Assembly: GCA_949987565.1 (NCBI GenBank)
Contig: OX465111.1
Location: forward strand, 5,737,921 to 5,801,920
Source: Luidia sarsii
Taxonomy: Eukaryota > Echinodermata > Asteroidea > Paxillosida > Luidiidae
Length of the DNA: 64,000 bases
Direction of reading: 5' to 3'
A model generated the notes under the pieces. That model saw only the letters and a program-made list of their open reading frames with translations. It ran no database searches and was not told the origin of the DNA. Positions 53,901 to 64,000 of this stretch are shown here, in pieces; within the stretch, counting starts at the first letter, position 1; every line of letters begins with the position of its first letter. The translations under genes and the position numbers were made by a program.

Positions 53901-56900
53901 GTCTCCAGCTGTCTCCTCTGTCTCCCTCTTTCTCCCCTTTCTCCCTCTCTCTCCCTCTGTTTTACTCTGTCTCCCTCTGTTATCATCTGTCTCCCTCTGT
54001 CTCCCTCTGTCTCTATCAGTCTCCTTCTGTCTCCCTCTGTCTCCCTCTTTCTCCTCTGTCTCCCTCTGTCTCCCTCTGTCTCCCTCTGTTATCATCTGTC
54101 TCCCTCTGTCTCCCTCTGTTATCATCTGTCTCCCTCTGTCTCCCTCTGTTATCATCTGTCTCCCTCTGTCTCCATCTATCTCACTCTTTCTCCCTCTTTC
54201 TCCCTCTGTCTCCCTCTGTCTCCCTCTGTCTCCCTCTGTTATCATCTGTCTCCCTCAGTCTCCCTCTGTTATCATCTGTCTCCCTCTGTCTCCCTCTGTT
54301 ATCATCAGTCTCCCTCTGTCTCCATCTGTTATCATCTGTCTCCCTCTGTCTCCATCTATCTCACTCTTTCTCCTCTGTCTCCCTCTGTCTCTCTCTGTCT
54401 TCCTCTGTTATCATCTGTCTCCCTCTGTCTCCCTCTGTTATCATCTGTCTCCCTCTGTCTCCATCTGTTATCATCTGTCTCCTTCTGTCTCCCTCTGTCT
54501 CCCTCTTTCTCCTCTGTCTCCCTCTGTCTCCCTCTGTTATCATCTGTCTCCCTCTGTCTCCCTCTGTTATCATCTGTCTCCCTCTGTCTCCCTCTGTTAT
54601 CATCTGTCTCCCTCTGTCTCCATCTATCTCACTCTTTCTCCCTCTTTCTCCCTCTTTCTCCCTCTTTCTCCCTCTGTCTCCCTCTGTCTCCCTCTGTTAT
54701 CATCTGTCTCCCTCAGTCTCCCTCTGTTATCATCTGTCTCCCTCTGTCTCCCTCTGTCTCTATCTGTCTCCTTCTGTCTCCCTCTGTCTCCCTCTTTCTC
54801 CCCTGTCTCCTTCTGTCTCCCTCTGTCTCCCTCTGTTATCATCTGTCTCCCTCTGTCTCCCTCTGTTATCATCTGTCTCCCTCTGTCTCCCTCTGTTATC
54901 ATCTGTCTCCCTCTGTCTCCATCTATCTCACTCTTTCTCCCTCTTTCTCCCTCTTTCTCCCTCTTTCTCCCTCTGTCTCCCTCTGTCTCCCTCTGTCTCC
55001 CTCTGTCTCCCTCTGTTATCATCTGTCTCCCTCTGTTATCATCTGTCTCCCTCAGTCTCCCTCTGTTATCATCTGTCTCCCTCTGTTATCATCTGTCTCC
55101 CTCTGTCTCACTCTTTCTCCCTCTTTCTCCCTCTTTCTCCCTCTGTCTCCCTCTGTCTCCCTCTGTTATCATCTGTCTCCCTCAGTCTCCCTCTGTTATC
55201 ATCTGTCTCCCTCTGTCTCCCTCTGTTATCATCTGTCTCCCTCTGTCTCCCTCTGTCTCCCTCTGTCTCCCTCTGTTATCATCTGTCTCCCTCTGTCTCC
55301 CTCTGTTATCATCTGTCTCCCTCTGTGTCACTCTTTCTCCCTCTTTCTCCCTCTTTCTCCCTCTTTCTCCCTCTGTCTCCCTCTGTCTCCATCTGTGTCC
55401 ATCTGTCTCCCTCTGTCTCCCTCTGTCATGCCTCTGTCTCCCTCTATCTGTCTCCCTTTGTCTCCCTCTGTGTGCCTCTGTCCCCCTCTTTCCCCCTCTG
55501 TCTGCCTCTCTCTCCCTCTGTCTCCCTCTGTCTCATCTGTCTCCCTCAGTCTCCCTCTGTCTCCCTCTGTCGCTCTATTCCCCCCTCTGTCTCCCTATGT
55601 CTCATCTGTCTCCCTCAGTCTCCCTCTGTCTCCATCTGTCTCCCTCTGTCTTTTCTGTCTCCAGCTGTCTCCTCTGTCTCCCTCTTTCTCCCCTTTCTCC
55701 CTCTCTCTCCCTCTGTTTTACTCTGTCTCCCTCTGTCTCATCTGTCTCCCTATGTCTCCCTCTGTCTCCATCTGTCTCCCTCTGTCTCCCTCTGTCTCCA
55801 TCTGTCTCCCTCTGTCTTTTCTGTCTCCTCTGTCTCCTCTGTCTCCCTCTTTCTCCCTCTGTCTCCCTCTGTCTCCCTCTGTCTCCCTCTGTCTCCCTCT
55901 GTCTCCCTCTGTCCCCTCTGTCTCCCTCTTTCTCAATCTGTCTCAATCTGTCTCCCTCTTTCTCCCTCTGTTTCCCTCTGTTTCCCTCTGTTTCCCTCTG
56001 TCTCCCTCTGTCTCCCTCTGTCTCCCTCTGTCATGCCTCTTTCTCCCTCTATCTGTCTTCCTTTGTCTTCCCCAGTCTCCCTCTTTCTCCCTCTGTTTCC
56101 CTCTGTTTCCCTCTGTTTCCCTCTGTCGACCTCTGTCTCCCTCTGTCTCCCTCTGTCTCCCAAGTGTCCCTCTGTCTCCCTCTGTCTCCCTCTGTGTCCC
56201 TCTCTCTCCCTCTCTCTCCCTCTCTCTCCCTATGTCTCCCTCTGTTTCCCTCCGTCTCCCTCTGTCTCCCTCTGTCTCCCTCTGTCTCCCTTTGTCTCCC
56301 TCTGTCTACCTCTGTCTATCTCTGTCTCCCTCTGTCTCCCTCTGTCTACCTCTGTCTCCCTCTCTCTCTCTCTGTTTTACTTTGTCTCCCTCTTTCTCCC
56401 TCTGTCTCCCTCAGTCTCCCTCTGTCTCCATCTGTCTCCCTCTATCTCCCTCTGTCTCCCTCTTTCTCCCTCTTTCTCCCTCTCTCTCCCTCTGTTTTAC
56501 TCTGTCTCCCTCTGTCTCATCTGTCTCCCTCTGTCTCCCTCTGTCTCCATCTGTCTCCCTCAGTCTCCCTCTGTCTCCATCTGTCTCCCTCTATCTCCCT
56601 CTGTCTCCCTCTTTCTCCCTCTTTCTCCCTCTCTCTCCCTCTGTTTTACTCTGTCTCCCTCTGTCTCATCTGTCTCCCTCTGTCTCCCTCTGTCTCCATC
56701 TGTCTCCCTCAGTCTCCCTCTGTCTCCCTCTATCTCCCTCTGTCTCCCTCTTTCTCCCTCTTTCTCCCTCTCTCTCCCTCTGTTTTACTCTGTCTCCCTC
56801 TGTCTCATCTGTCTCCCTCTGTCTCCCTCTGTCTCCATCTGTCTCCCTCAGTCTCCCTCTGTCTCCATCTGTCTCCCTCTATCTCCCTCTGTCTCCCTCT

Positions 56901-59900
56901 TTCTCCCTCTTTCTCCCTCTTTCTCCCTCTCTCTCACTCTGTTTTACTCTGTCTCCCTCTGTCTCATCTGTCGCCCTCTGTCTCCATCTGTCTCCCTCAG
57001 TCTCCCTCTGTCGCTCTCTTCCCCCCTCTGTCTCCCTATGTCTCATCTGTCCCCCTCTTTCCCCCTCTGTCTGCCTCTCTCTCCCTCTGTCTCCCTCTGT
57101 CTCATCTGTCTCCCTCAGTCTCCCTCTGTCTCCCTCTGTCGCTCTCTTCCCCCCTCTGTCTCCCTATGTCTCATCTGTCTCCCTCAGTCTCCCTCTGTCT
57201 CCATCTGTCTCCCTCTGTCTTTTCTGTCTCCAGCTGTCTCCTCTGTCTCCCTCTTTCTCCCCTTTCTCCCTCTCTCTCCCTCTGTTTTACTCTGTCTCCC
57301 TCTGTCTCATCTGTCTCCCTATGTCTCCCTCTGTCTCCATCTGTCTCCCTCTGTCTCCCTCTGTCTCCATCTGTCTCCCTCTGTCTTTTCTGTCTCCTCT
57401 GTCTCCTCTGTCTCCCTCTTTCTCCCTCTGTCTCCCTCTGTCTCCCTCTGTCTCCCTCTGTCTCCCTCTGTCCCCTCTGTCTCCCTCTTTCTCAATCTGT
57501 CTCAATCTGTCTCCATCTGTCTCCCTCTGCCTCCCTCTGTCTCCTCTGTCTCCCTCTGTCTCCCTCTGTCTCCCTCTGTCATGCCTCTTTCTCCCTCTAT
57601 CTGTCTTCCTTTGTCTTCCCCAGTCTCCCTCTTTCTCCCTCTGTTTCCCTCTGTTTCCCTCTGTCGACCTCTGTCTCCCTCTGTCTCCCTCTGTCTCCCA
57701 AGTGTCCCTCTGTCTCCCTCTGTCTCCCTCTGTGTCCCTCTCTCTCCCTCTCTCTCCCTCTCTCTCCCTATGTCTCCCTCTGTTTCCCTCCGTCTCCCTC
57801 TGTCTCCCTCTGTCTCCCTCTGTCTCCCTCTGTCTCCCTTTGTCTCCCTCTGTCTACCTCTGTCTATCTCTGTCTCCCTCTGTCTCCCTCTGTCTACCTC
57901 TGTCTCCCTCTCTCTCTCTCTGTTTTACTTTGTCTCCCTCTGTCTCCCTCTGTCTCCCTCAGTCTCCCTCTGTCTCCATCTGTCTCCCTCTATCTCCCTC
58001 TGTCTCCCTCTTTCTCCCTCTTTCTCCCTCTCTCTCCCTCTGTTTTACTCTGTCTCCCTCTGTCTCATCTGTCTCCCTCTGTCTCCCTCTGTCTCCATCT
58101 GTCTCCCTCAGTCTCCCTCTGTCTCCATCTGTCTCCCTCTATCTCCCTCTGTCTCCCTCTTTCTCCCTCTTTCTCCCTCTCTCTCCCTCTGTTTTACTCT
58201 GTCTCCCTCTGTCTCATCTGTCTCCCTCTGTCTCCCTCTGTCTCCATCTGTCTCCCTCAGTCTCCCTCTGTCTCCCTCTATCTCCCTCTGTCTCCCTCTT
58301 TCTCCCTCTTTCTCCCTCTCTCTCCCTCTGTTTTACTCTGTCTCCCTCTGTCTCATCTGTCTCCCTCTGTCTCCCTCTGTCTCCATCTGTCTCCCTCAGT
58401 CTCCCTCTGTCTCCATCTGTCTCCCTCTATCTCCCTCTGTCTCCCTCTTTCTCCCTCTTTCTCCCTCTTTCTCCCTCTCTCTCCCTCTGTTTTACTCTGT
58501 CTCCCTCTGTCTCATCTGTCTCCCTCTGTCTCCATCTGTCTCCCTCAGTCTCCCTCTGTCTCCATCTGTCTCCCTCTATCTCCCTCTGTCTCCCTCTTTC
58601 TCCCTCTTTCTCCCTCTCTCTCCCTCTGTTTTACTCTGTCTCCCTCTGTCTCCCTCTGTCTCATCTGTCTCCCTCTGTCTCCCTCTGTCTCCCTCTGTCC
58701 CCCTCTGTCTCCCTATGTCCCCCTATGTCTCCTCTGTTTCCCTCTGTCTCCCTCTGTCTCCTTCTGTCTCCCTCTGTCTCCATCTGTCTCCCTCTGTCTC
58801 CCTCTGTCTCCATCTGTCTCCCTCTGTCTCCATCTGTCTCCCTCTGTCTCCCTCTGTCTCCTCTGTCTCCCTCTGTCTCCCTCTGTCTCCTTCTGTCTCC
58901 TCTGTCTCCCTCTGTCTCCCTCTGTCTCCCTTTGTCTCCCTCTTTCACCCTCTGTCTCCATCTGTCTCCCTCTGTCTTCATTTGTCTCCCTCTGTCTCCT
59001 CTGTCTCCCTCTGTCTCCCTCTGTCCCCCTGTCTCCCTCTGTCTCCCTCTGTCTCCCTCTTTCTCCCTCTGTCTCCCTCTGTCTCCCTCTGTCTCCCTCT
59101 GTCTCCCTCTGTCTCCCTCTGTCTTCCTTTGTCTCCCTCTTTCACCCTCTGTCTCCATCTGTCTCCCTCTGTCTCCCTCTGCCTTCCTCTGTCTCAATCT
59201 GTCTCCCTCTGTCTGCCTCTGTCTCAATCTGTCTCCCTCTGTCTCCATCTGCCATGCCTCTGTCTCCATCTATCTCCCTCTGTCTCCCTCCGTCTCCATC
59301 TGTCTCCATCTGTCTCCCTCTGTCTGCCTATGCCCCCCTATGTCTCCTCAGTCTCCCTCTGTCTCCCTCTGTCTCCTTCTGTCTCCCTCTGTCTCCCTCT
59401 GTCTCCATCTGTCTCCCTATGTCTCCTCTGTCTCCCTCTGTCTCTATCTGTCTCCTTCTGTCTCCCTCTGTCTCCCTCTCTCTCCTCTGTCTCCCTCTGT
59501 CTCCCTCTGTCTCCCTCTGTTATCATCTGTCTCCCTCTGTCTCCCTCTGTTATCATCTGTCTTCCTCTGTCTCACTCTTTCTCCCTCTTTCTCCCTCTTT
59601 CTCCCTCTGTCTCCCTCTGTCTCCATCTGTGTCCATCTGTCTCCCTCTGTCTCCCTCTGTCATGCCTCTGTCTCCCTCTATCTGTCTCCCTTTGTCTCCC
59701 TCTGTGTGCGATCTGTCCCCCTCTTTCCCCCTCTGTCTGCCTCTCTCTCCCTCTGTCTCCCTCTGTCTCATCTGTCTCCCTCAGTCTCCCTCTGTCTCCA
59801 TCTGTCTCCCTCTGTCTTTTCTGTCTCCATCTGTCTCCTCTGTCTCCCTCTTTCTCCTCTTTCTCCCTCTCTCTCCCTCTGTGTTACTCTGTCTCCCTCT

Positions 59901-61148
59901 GTCTCATCTGTCTCCCTCAGTCTCCCTCTGTCTCCATCTGTCTCCCTCTGTCTCCCTCTGTCTCCATCTGTCTCCCTCTGTCTTTTCTGTCTCCTCTGTC
60001 TCCTCTGTCTCCCTCTTTCTCCCTCTGTCTCCCTCTGTCTCCCTCTGTCTCCCTCTTTCTCAATCTGTCTCCATCTGTCTCCATCTGTCTCCCTCTGTCT
60101 CCCTCTGTCTCCATCTGTCTCCATCTGTCTCCCTCTGTCTCCCTCTGTCATGCCTCTGTCTCCCTCTATCTGTCTTCCTTTGTCTTCCCCAGTCTCCCTC
60201 TTTCTCCCTCTGTTTCCCTCTGTCTCCCTCTGTCTCCCTCTGTCTCCCTCTGTCTCCCAAGTGTCCCTCTGTCTCCCTCTGTCTCCCTCTGTGTCCCTCT
60301 GTCTCCCTCTCTCTCCCTCTCTCTCCCTATTTCTCCCTCTGTTTCCCTCCGTCTCACCCTGTCTCCCTCTGTCTCCCTCTGTCTCCCTCTGTCTTCCTCT
60401 GTCTCCATCTGTCTCCCTCTGTCTCCCTCTGTCTACCTCTGTCTCCCTCTGTCTCAATCTGTCGCCCTCTGTCTCCCTCTGTCTCCCTCTGTCGCCATCT
60501 GTCTCCCTCTGTCTCCCTCTGTCTACCTCTGTCTCCCTCTGTCTCCCTCTGTCTACCTCTGTCTCCCTCTGTCGCCCTCTGTCTCCCTCTGTGTCCCTCT
60601 GTGTCCCTCTCTCTCCCTCTCTCTCCCTCTCTCTCTCTATGTCTCCCTCTGTTTCCTTCTGTCTCCCTCTGTCTCCCTCTGTCTCCCTCTGTCGCCCTCT
60701 GTCTCCCTCTGTCTCCCTCTGTCTCCATATGTCTCTCTCTCTGTCTCCCTCTGTCTACCTCTGTCTACCTCTGTCTCCCTCTGTCTCCCTCTGTCTCCTT
60801 CTGTCTCCCTCTGTCTCCCATGTCTTCCTTTGTCTCCCTCTGTCTCCCTCTGTGCCTCTCTGTCTCCTTCTGTCCCTCTCTCCCTCTCTCCCTCTCTCTC
60901 CCTCTCTCTCCCTCTCTCTCCCTCTCTCTCCCTTTCTCTCCCTCTCTCTCCCTCTCTCTCCCTTTCTCTCCCTCTCTCTCCCTCTCTCTCCCTCTCTCTC
61001 CCTCTCTCTCCCTCTCTCTCCCTCTCTCTCCCTCTGTCTCCCTCTCTCTCCCTCTCTCTCCCTCTCTCTCCCTCTCTCTCCCTCTCTCTCCCTCTCTCTC
61101 CCTCTCTCTCCCTCTCTCTCCCTCTCTCTCCCTCTCTCTCCCTCTGTC
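47950..61148. repeat. 13.2-kb (TCTGTCTCCCTC)n satellite-like array with higher-order repeats
   Basis: Continuous pyrimidine-rich 12-bp repeat (variants CTCCATCTGTCT, CTCCCTCAGTCT, CTTTCTCC and others). A 1221-bp higher-order unit is directly visible: the marker CCATGCCTCAGTCTCC starts at 49494, 50715 and 51936. A 1756-bp duplication places CATGCCTCTGTCTCCCTCTA at 53671 and 55427. From about 50970 to 55330 the array is dominated by units containing GTTATCATC. All three + frames are stop-free for thousands of codons (up to 4212) because the unit has no stop in any frame. The Ser/Leu/Pro/Cys/Val translations are not proteins. Confidence 0.97.
60873..61148. repeat. Terminal homogeneous (TCCCTCTCTC)n block, 10-bp unit
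   Basis: At about 60873 the repeat period changes from 12 to 10 bp and stays almost invariant for about 27 units, apart from one CCTCTGTCTC and two CCTTTCTCTC. It abuts the unique island at 61149. Confidence 0.95.
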
Positions 61149-61392
61149 AGAGGCAAACCTCGGCTTAGGCTTCGGCTCCGGCTTCGTCTCTGTTATTCAA
61201 AAGCTGAAAAACAGGTTGGAGTTCTTTGTTGCAGGCGAAACATTGCATTATTTTTTTTCAAAACGCAGTATAACATTCAAAACAAAGCCAAATGTCTTCA
61301 ATTTTCAACCCTTGTACTTGAAAATGGATGACAGAAATGGAGACAAAGCCGGAGCCTGAGCCTATATAGCCGTGTATTCGAAAAGGGCCTCT
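61149..61392. mobile_element. 244-bp foldback island inside the array
   Basis: Starts AGAGGCAAACCTCGGCTTAG, then GCTTCGGCTCCGGCTTCGTC, and ends with GAGACAAAGCCGGAGCCTGA ... GGGCCTCT. Ends and sub-terminal GGCTCCGGCTT(C/T)GTCTC are inverted repeats. The interior is AT-rich and unique. The array resumes immediately after it. A target duplication such as CTCTGTC cannot be told apart from the flanking repeat. Confidence 0.75.
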
Positions 61393-61600
61393 GTCTCCCT
61401 CTGTCTCCCTCTGTCTCTCTCTGTCTCCCTCTGTCTCCCTCTGTCTCCCTCTGTCTCCCTCTGTCTCCCTCTGTCTCCCTCTGTCTCCCTTTGTCTCACT
61501 TTCGCTATCTGCCTCTTTCTGCCTCTTTCTGCCTCCATCTGCCTCAGTTTGTCTCTGTTTCTGCATCTCTCTCTCTGTCTCTCTCTCTCTGTTTGTCTGT
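61390..61600. repeat. Array resumes: (TCTGTCTCCCTC)n, then degenerate CT repeat
   Basis: About 110 bp of good 12-bp units, decaying through TCTGCCTCTTTCTGCC into CT dinucleotides around 61567-61592. Confidence 0.9.
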
Positions 61601-64000
61601 TGTTGTTTTTAGTGTATTTTAGTTTGTTTGCTTACATTCCTGTTTTTGCTCCTACTGGCAACCCAATCCGCCAAAATAACCCAGCTTGTCTGTTTGTTTG
61701 TTGGCTCTTTTATGTTTTTTTGTGCGTTATTGTGTTTGTGTATTTGTTTCTTTACATATGTATATGCCCCTTCTGACAGTAGGCCTACTTTCCACCAAAG
61801 TATCAGACCTATTATATTGGCTTTAAGCCCTAGTTTATTAAAGAGTTAAACAGTATAGGTGATCATTTGTTCGGTCGCCCCACGTGATAAGTCAGCTCTT
61901 CCTTCTTGTTTTGCTCCCCTTTTTTCTCATAATTATTTGCTGAGCAAAACTATTTTAGTGCTCATCATGTTCAAAGTGGGCGCCCTTCCAAATCACGAAA
62001 AATTTCTCGAGGTGAATACGCACCTGGGCAGTCGACTTTGTTTCAGTCGTTTATTACCTCCGATACTTTACTGATCATCATTCACGGCACGGTCTGTTTC
62101 GCCCAACCTCATTGGACTCGGTGGAACTGTCACCTCGCCATGAGCGACGTATAATACTGAACGGCAGATGGTCGCAGTGTGAGAAACCACACCCTGCGGT
62201 TTATTCTTGGCCGGTTCAAGCGGCATGGCTTCGTGCCTGATTTCTTCCGCCGGCCTGGCCTGGCTATAGCTCCGTGATTTCCTCTGGTCCAATTCCCGGC
62301 CCGGGTTCAATCTCAGGGGGAGATTAACCTCCACGTGGTCGAAAGGGAGGCCCGCTGTTTTGAAGCGAGCGAAGAAGTCAAACAGAATCACACACAGGGG
62401 ATGTCTGTGTACAATTATTTATAAAGGAAGTTAGTCAAATCTAATAACATTATCAATCATGATAATATGAGGCTATGAGTTAAACAATTACAATTTAACC
62501 TTCATGTTACCAACCAAACTAAATCCCTAGCTTTGCTGTTTAATTATTGAAAAGGCCGAAACACAAAAAGTAACATTTGGAATTAGACTGATAATGCACC
62601 AATTAACATAATTATGCCAAATGTATGGTTTTCATTTGGGTAGGGGGACCGCGGGTGGCCCTTGAGAAAAAGGAAGGCACAGCATGTAAAAAGCCCCATC
62701 TTGGGTTTGTGTAAACCAAGTCAAATGGCCTAAGCATTAGGAATGAATATCACATTAAGATAAGGTTTGTTGTACTGTCTAACCCTGTATAAGACGTCTT
62801 GCTCAGCCGGTTTTCGCGATGAAACAGCATCCCAAAAACCGTGCCCGTATGTTTTTTGTAAATATTTGAAAGTACTAAGCGAATACAGTCCTGCCAACCT
62901 TAGATCTCAAATGCAACATCGCTGAACATTCTCTCCAGCGAAATGCGTTTTGTTCCATTGGCCTATGTTTTGTCTGCTGTGATCGGTTATATTAGTCTTT
63001 ATTCATCCATAATCGTTATACTGCATACATTTTGCTTCGACTCTCCATATCATTTTAGTTTGAATTGTTCAACAGCCGATGCTAGAGGTACGGGGGACAC
63101 TGGAACTAATCAGACAGCCGTAGACATTGTATAGGTTTCAAAGAATCTATTTTCTCTATACCTATATTCCATTGTTCTTATCCTCGAACAAATTCAGATA
63201 GAACCGACATCCATATTACAAAATGAACTAGAACAGCAATACTTCACATCCCAATAAATTATTCCAGCCGGTTCACATTTTTGGTATTTCTGCAAAAGGT
63301 AGAATGAATGTTCGTTTCAAAATACTTAAACGTCACACAGGAATCCAACCGAGCAAAGCATAAACCAATCTTTGAAGTTGGTAGACTACATGTGAAGTTG
63401 GAACAGCCTACACCAAAAAATATATCCAAGTGTGCATTGTCATGGTGTCGACGGGAAGTTCCCGGTGCGCCTTGTTTGGGTATCAGTGCGCCAACTAGGC
63501 TATGCGCACCATCTGGGCAGAAATAATGCATACCACCACACGGGGGGAAAAAAAGTCATAAATTACCCTGCTATTCAGGGTTCCTTCTCCCTGGTCGGTC
63601 TCACCGTCCCCATATTGATGTTTCTAATTAGTTTTCCTTCACGTGGGTGCGTGGCAGGGCGCCCTCGGGTGGTCGAACTCATTCCGTGGCGGGTGCTAAA
63701 GCCTCCTGAGATTTCAAAGGGCGGCTGCATGCGGTACCATAAAGCCAAACATGGCTATTTGCTGTGATTTTTCCCCTTTTTTTCACAAACAAACCATTGA
63801 AATACAGGCCTGTAGTGTAACGTGATTGCCTTTTCGCTGATTTTGGGCTCCAATCCCGATCAACTTAAGCGTTCAGTGATGTTTCCCCTGATTCGTGTTT
63901 ACTTTCAAATTAAGTTTCCCTTTTCTCTCTGTTTAGTTTCTTCGAGAATGATTTGCAGAATGACTCAGTTGCACTTAGTGGGTTGAATTTCATGTATACG
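61601..64000. other. No supportable gene
   Basis: Unique DNA with frames up to 134 codons on both strands. The 107-codon minus frame at 62068-62391 (starts MILFDFFARFKTAG, Pro/Arg/Glu-rich) is the least repeat-like, but I recognise no domain. The frame at 61372 starts inside the array and is a by-product. Confidence 0.4.

Noticed and set aside
48693..61331. A 4212-codon open frame, plus overlapping frames of 3633, 3111, 891 and 604 codons
   Set aside because: Products are SPSVSLCLPL-type repeats of a 12-bp unit with no stop in any + frame; all three frames are open at once, so this is a property of the repeat rather than coding.
62068..62391. 107-codon minus-strand ORF
   Set aside because: No recognisable domain; not repeat-derived but without support, so left as unassigned DNA.

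Overview
This is animal genomic DNA: long introns with GT-AG splice sites, two recognisable metazoan genes, decayed retroelements, tRNA-derived SINEs, many short inverted-repeat (MITE-like) elements and large simple-sequence arrays. The repeat-rich, intron-rich style suggests an aquatic invertebrate, perhaps a deuterostome such as an echinoderm, hemichordate or amphioxus. That placement is an inference; no sequence here fixes the species.

Layout. 1-1515 is a 9-bp polypyrimidine minisatellite. 1735-36714 on the + strand holds the 3' part of a stomatin (SPFH/band 7) gene: four certain exons (1735-1938, 8294-8349, 26228-26306, 33861-34030) and a probable 19-bp terminal coding exon (36696-36714). 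The phases join without a break into 175 codons plus stop; the N-terminal exons lie to the left of the window. The introns carry most of the mobile DNA. 36715-44711 is intergenic and rich in SINEs and other repeats. 44712-45530 on the minus strand is a compact two-exon HDHD3-type HAD hydrolase gene (240 aa). 47467-47793 is an unrecognised 108-codon ORF. 47950-61600 is a 13.6-kb (TCTGTCTCCCTC)n-type array with higher-order duplications, interrupted by one 244-bp foldback island. 61600-64000 shows no supportable gene.

No operon or functional gene cluster exists here. Stomatin (membrane scaffold) and the HDHD3-like hydrolase are unrelated neighbours converging on the same intergenic region.

The most interesting material is in the repeats. 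Six loci, all on the + strand, carry a hammerhead-ribozyme-like core (CTGANGA-like, helix II, GAAA, then a GUH triplet). Four of them continue within 10-20 nt into a hairpin, three of which closely resemble the histone mRNA 3' stem-loop, with paired-base changes between copies. A second foldback family, with a related GATCGAAACGTC motif, brackets a 24-bp minisatellite that appears to have grown from the element's own core. A nested MITE pair allows the empty TTAA target site to be inferred. All of this was read by eye; no database search or folding program was run.
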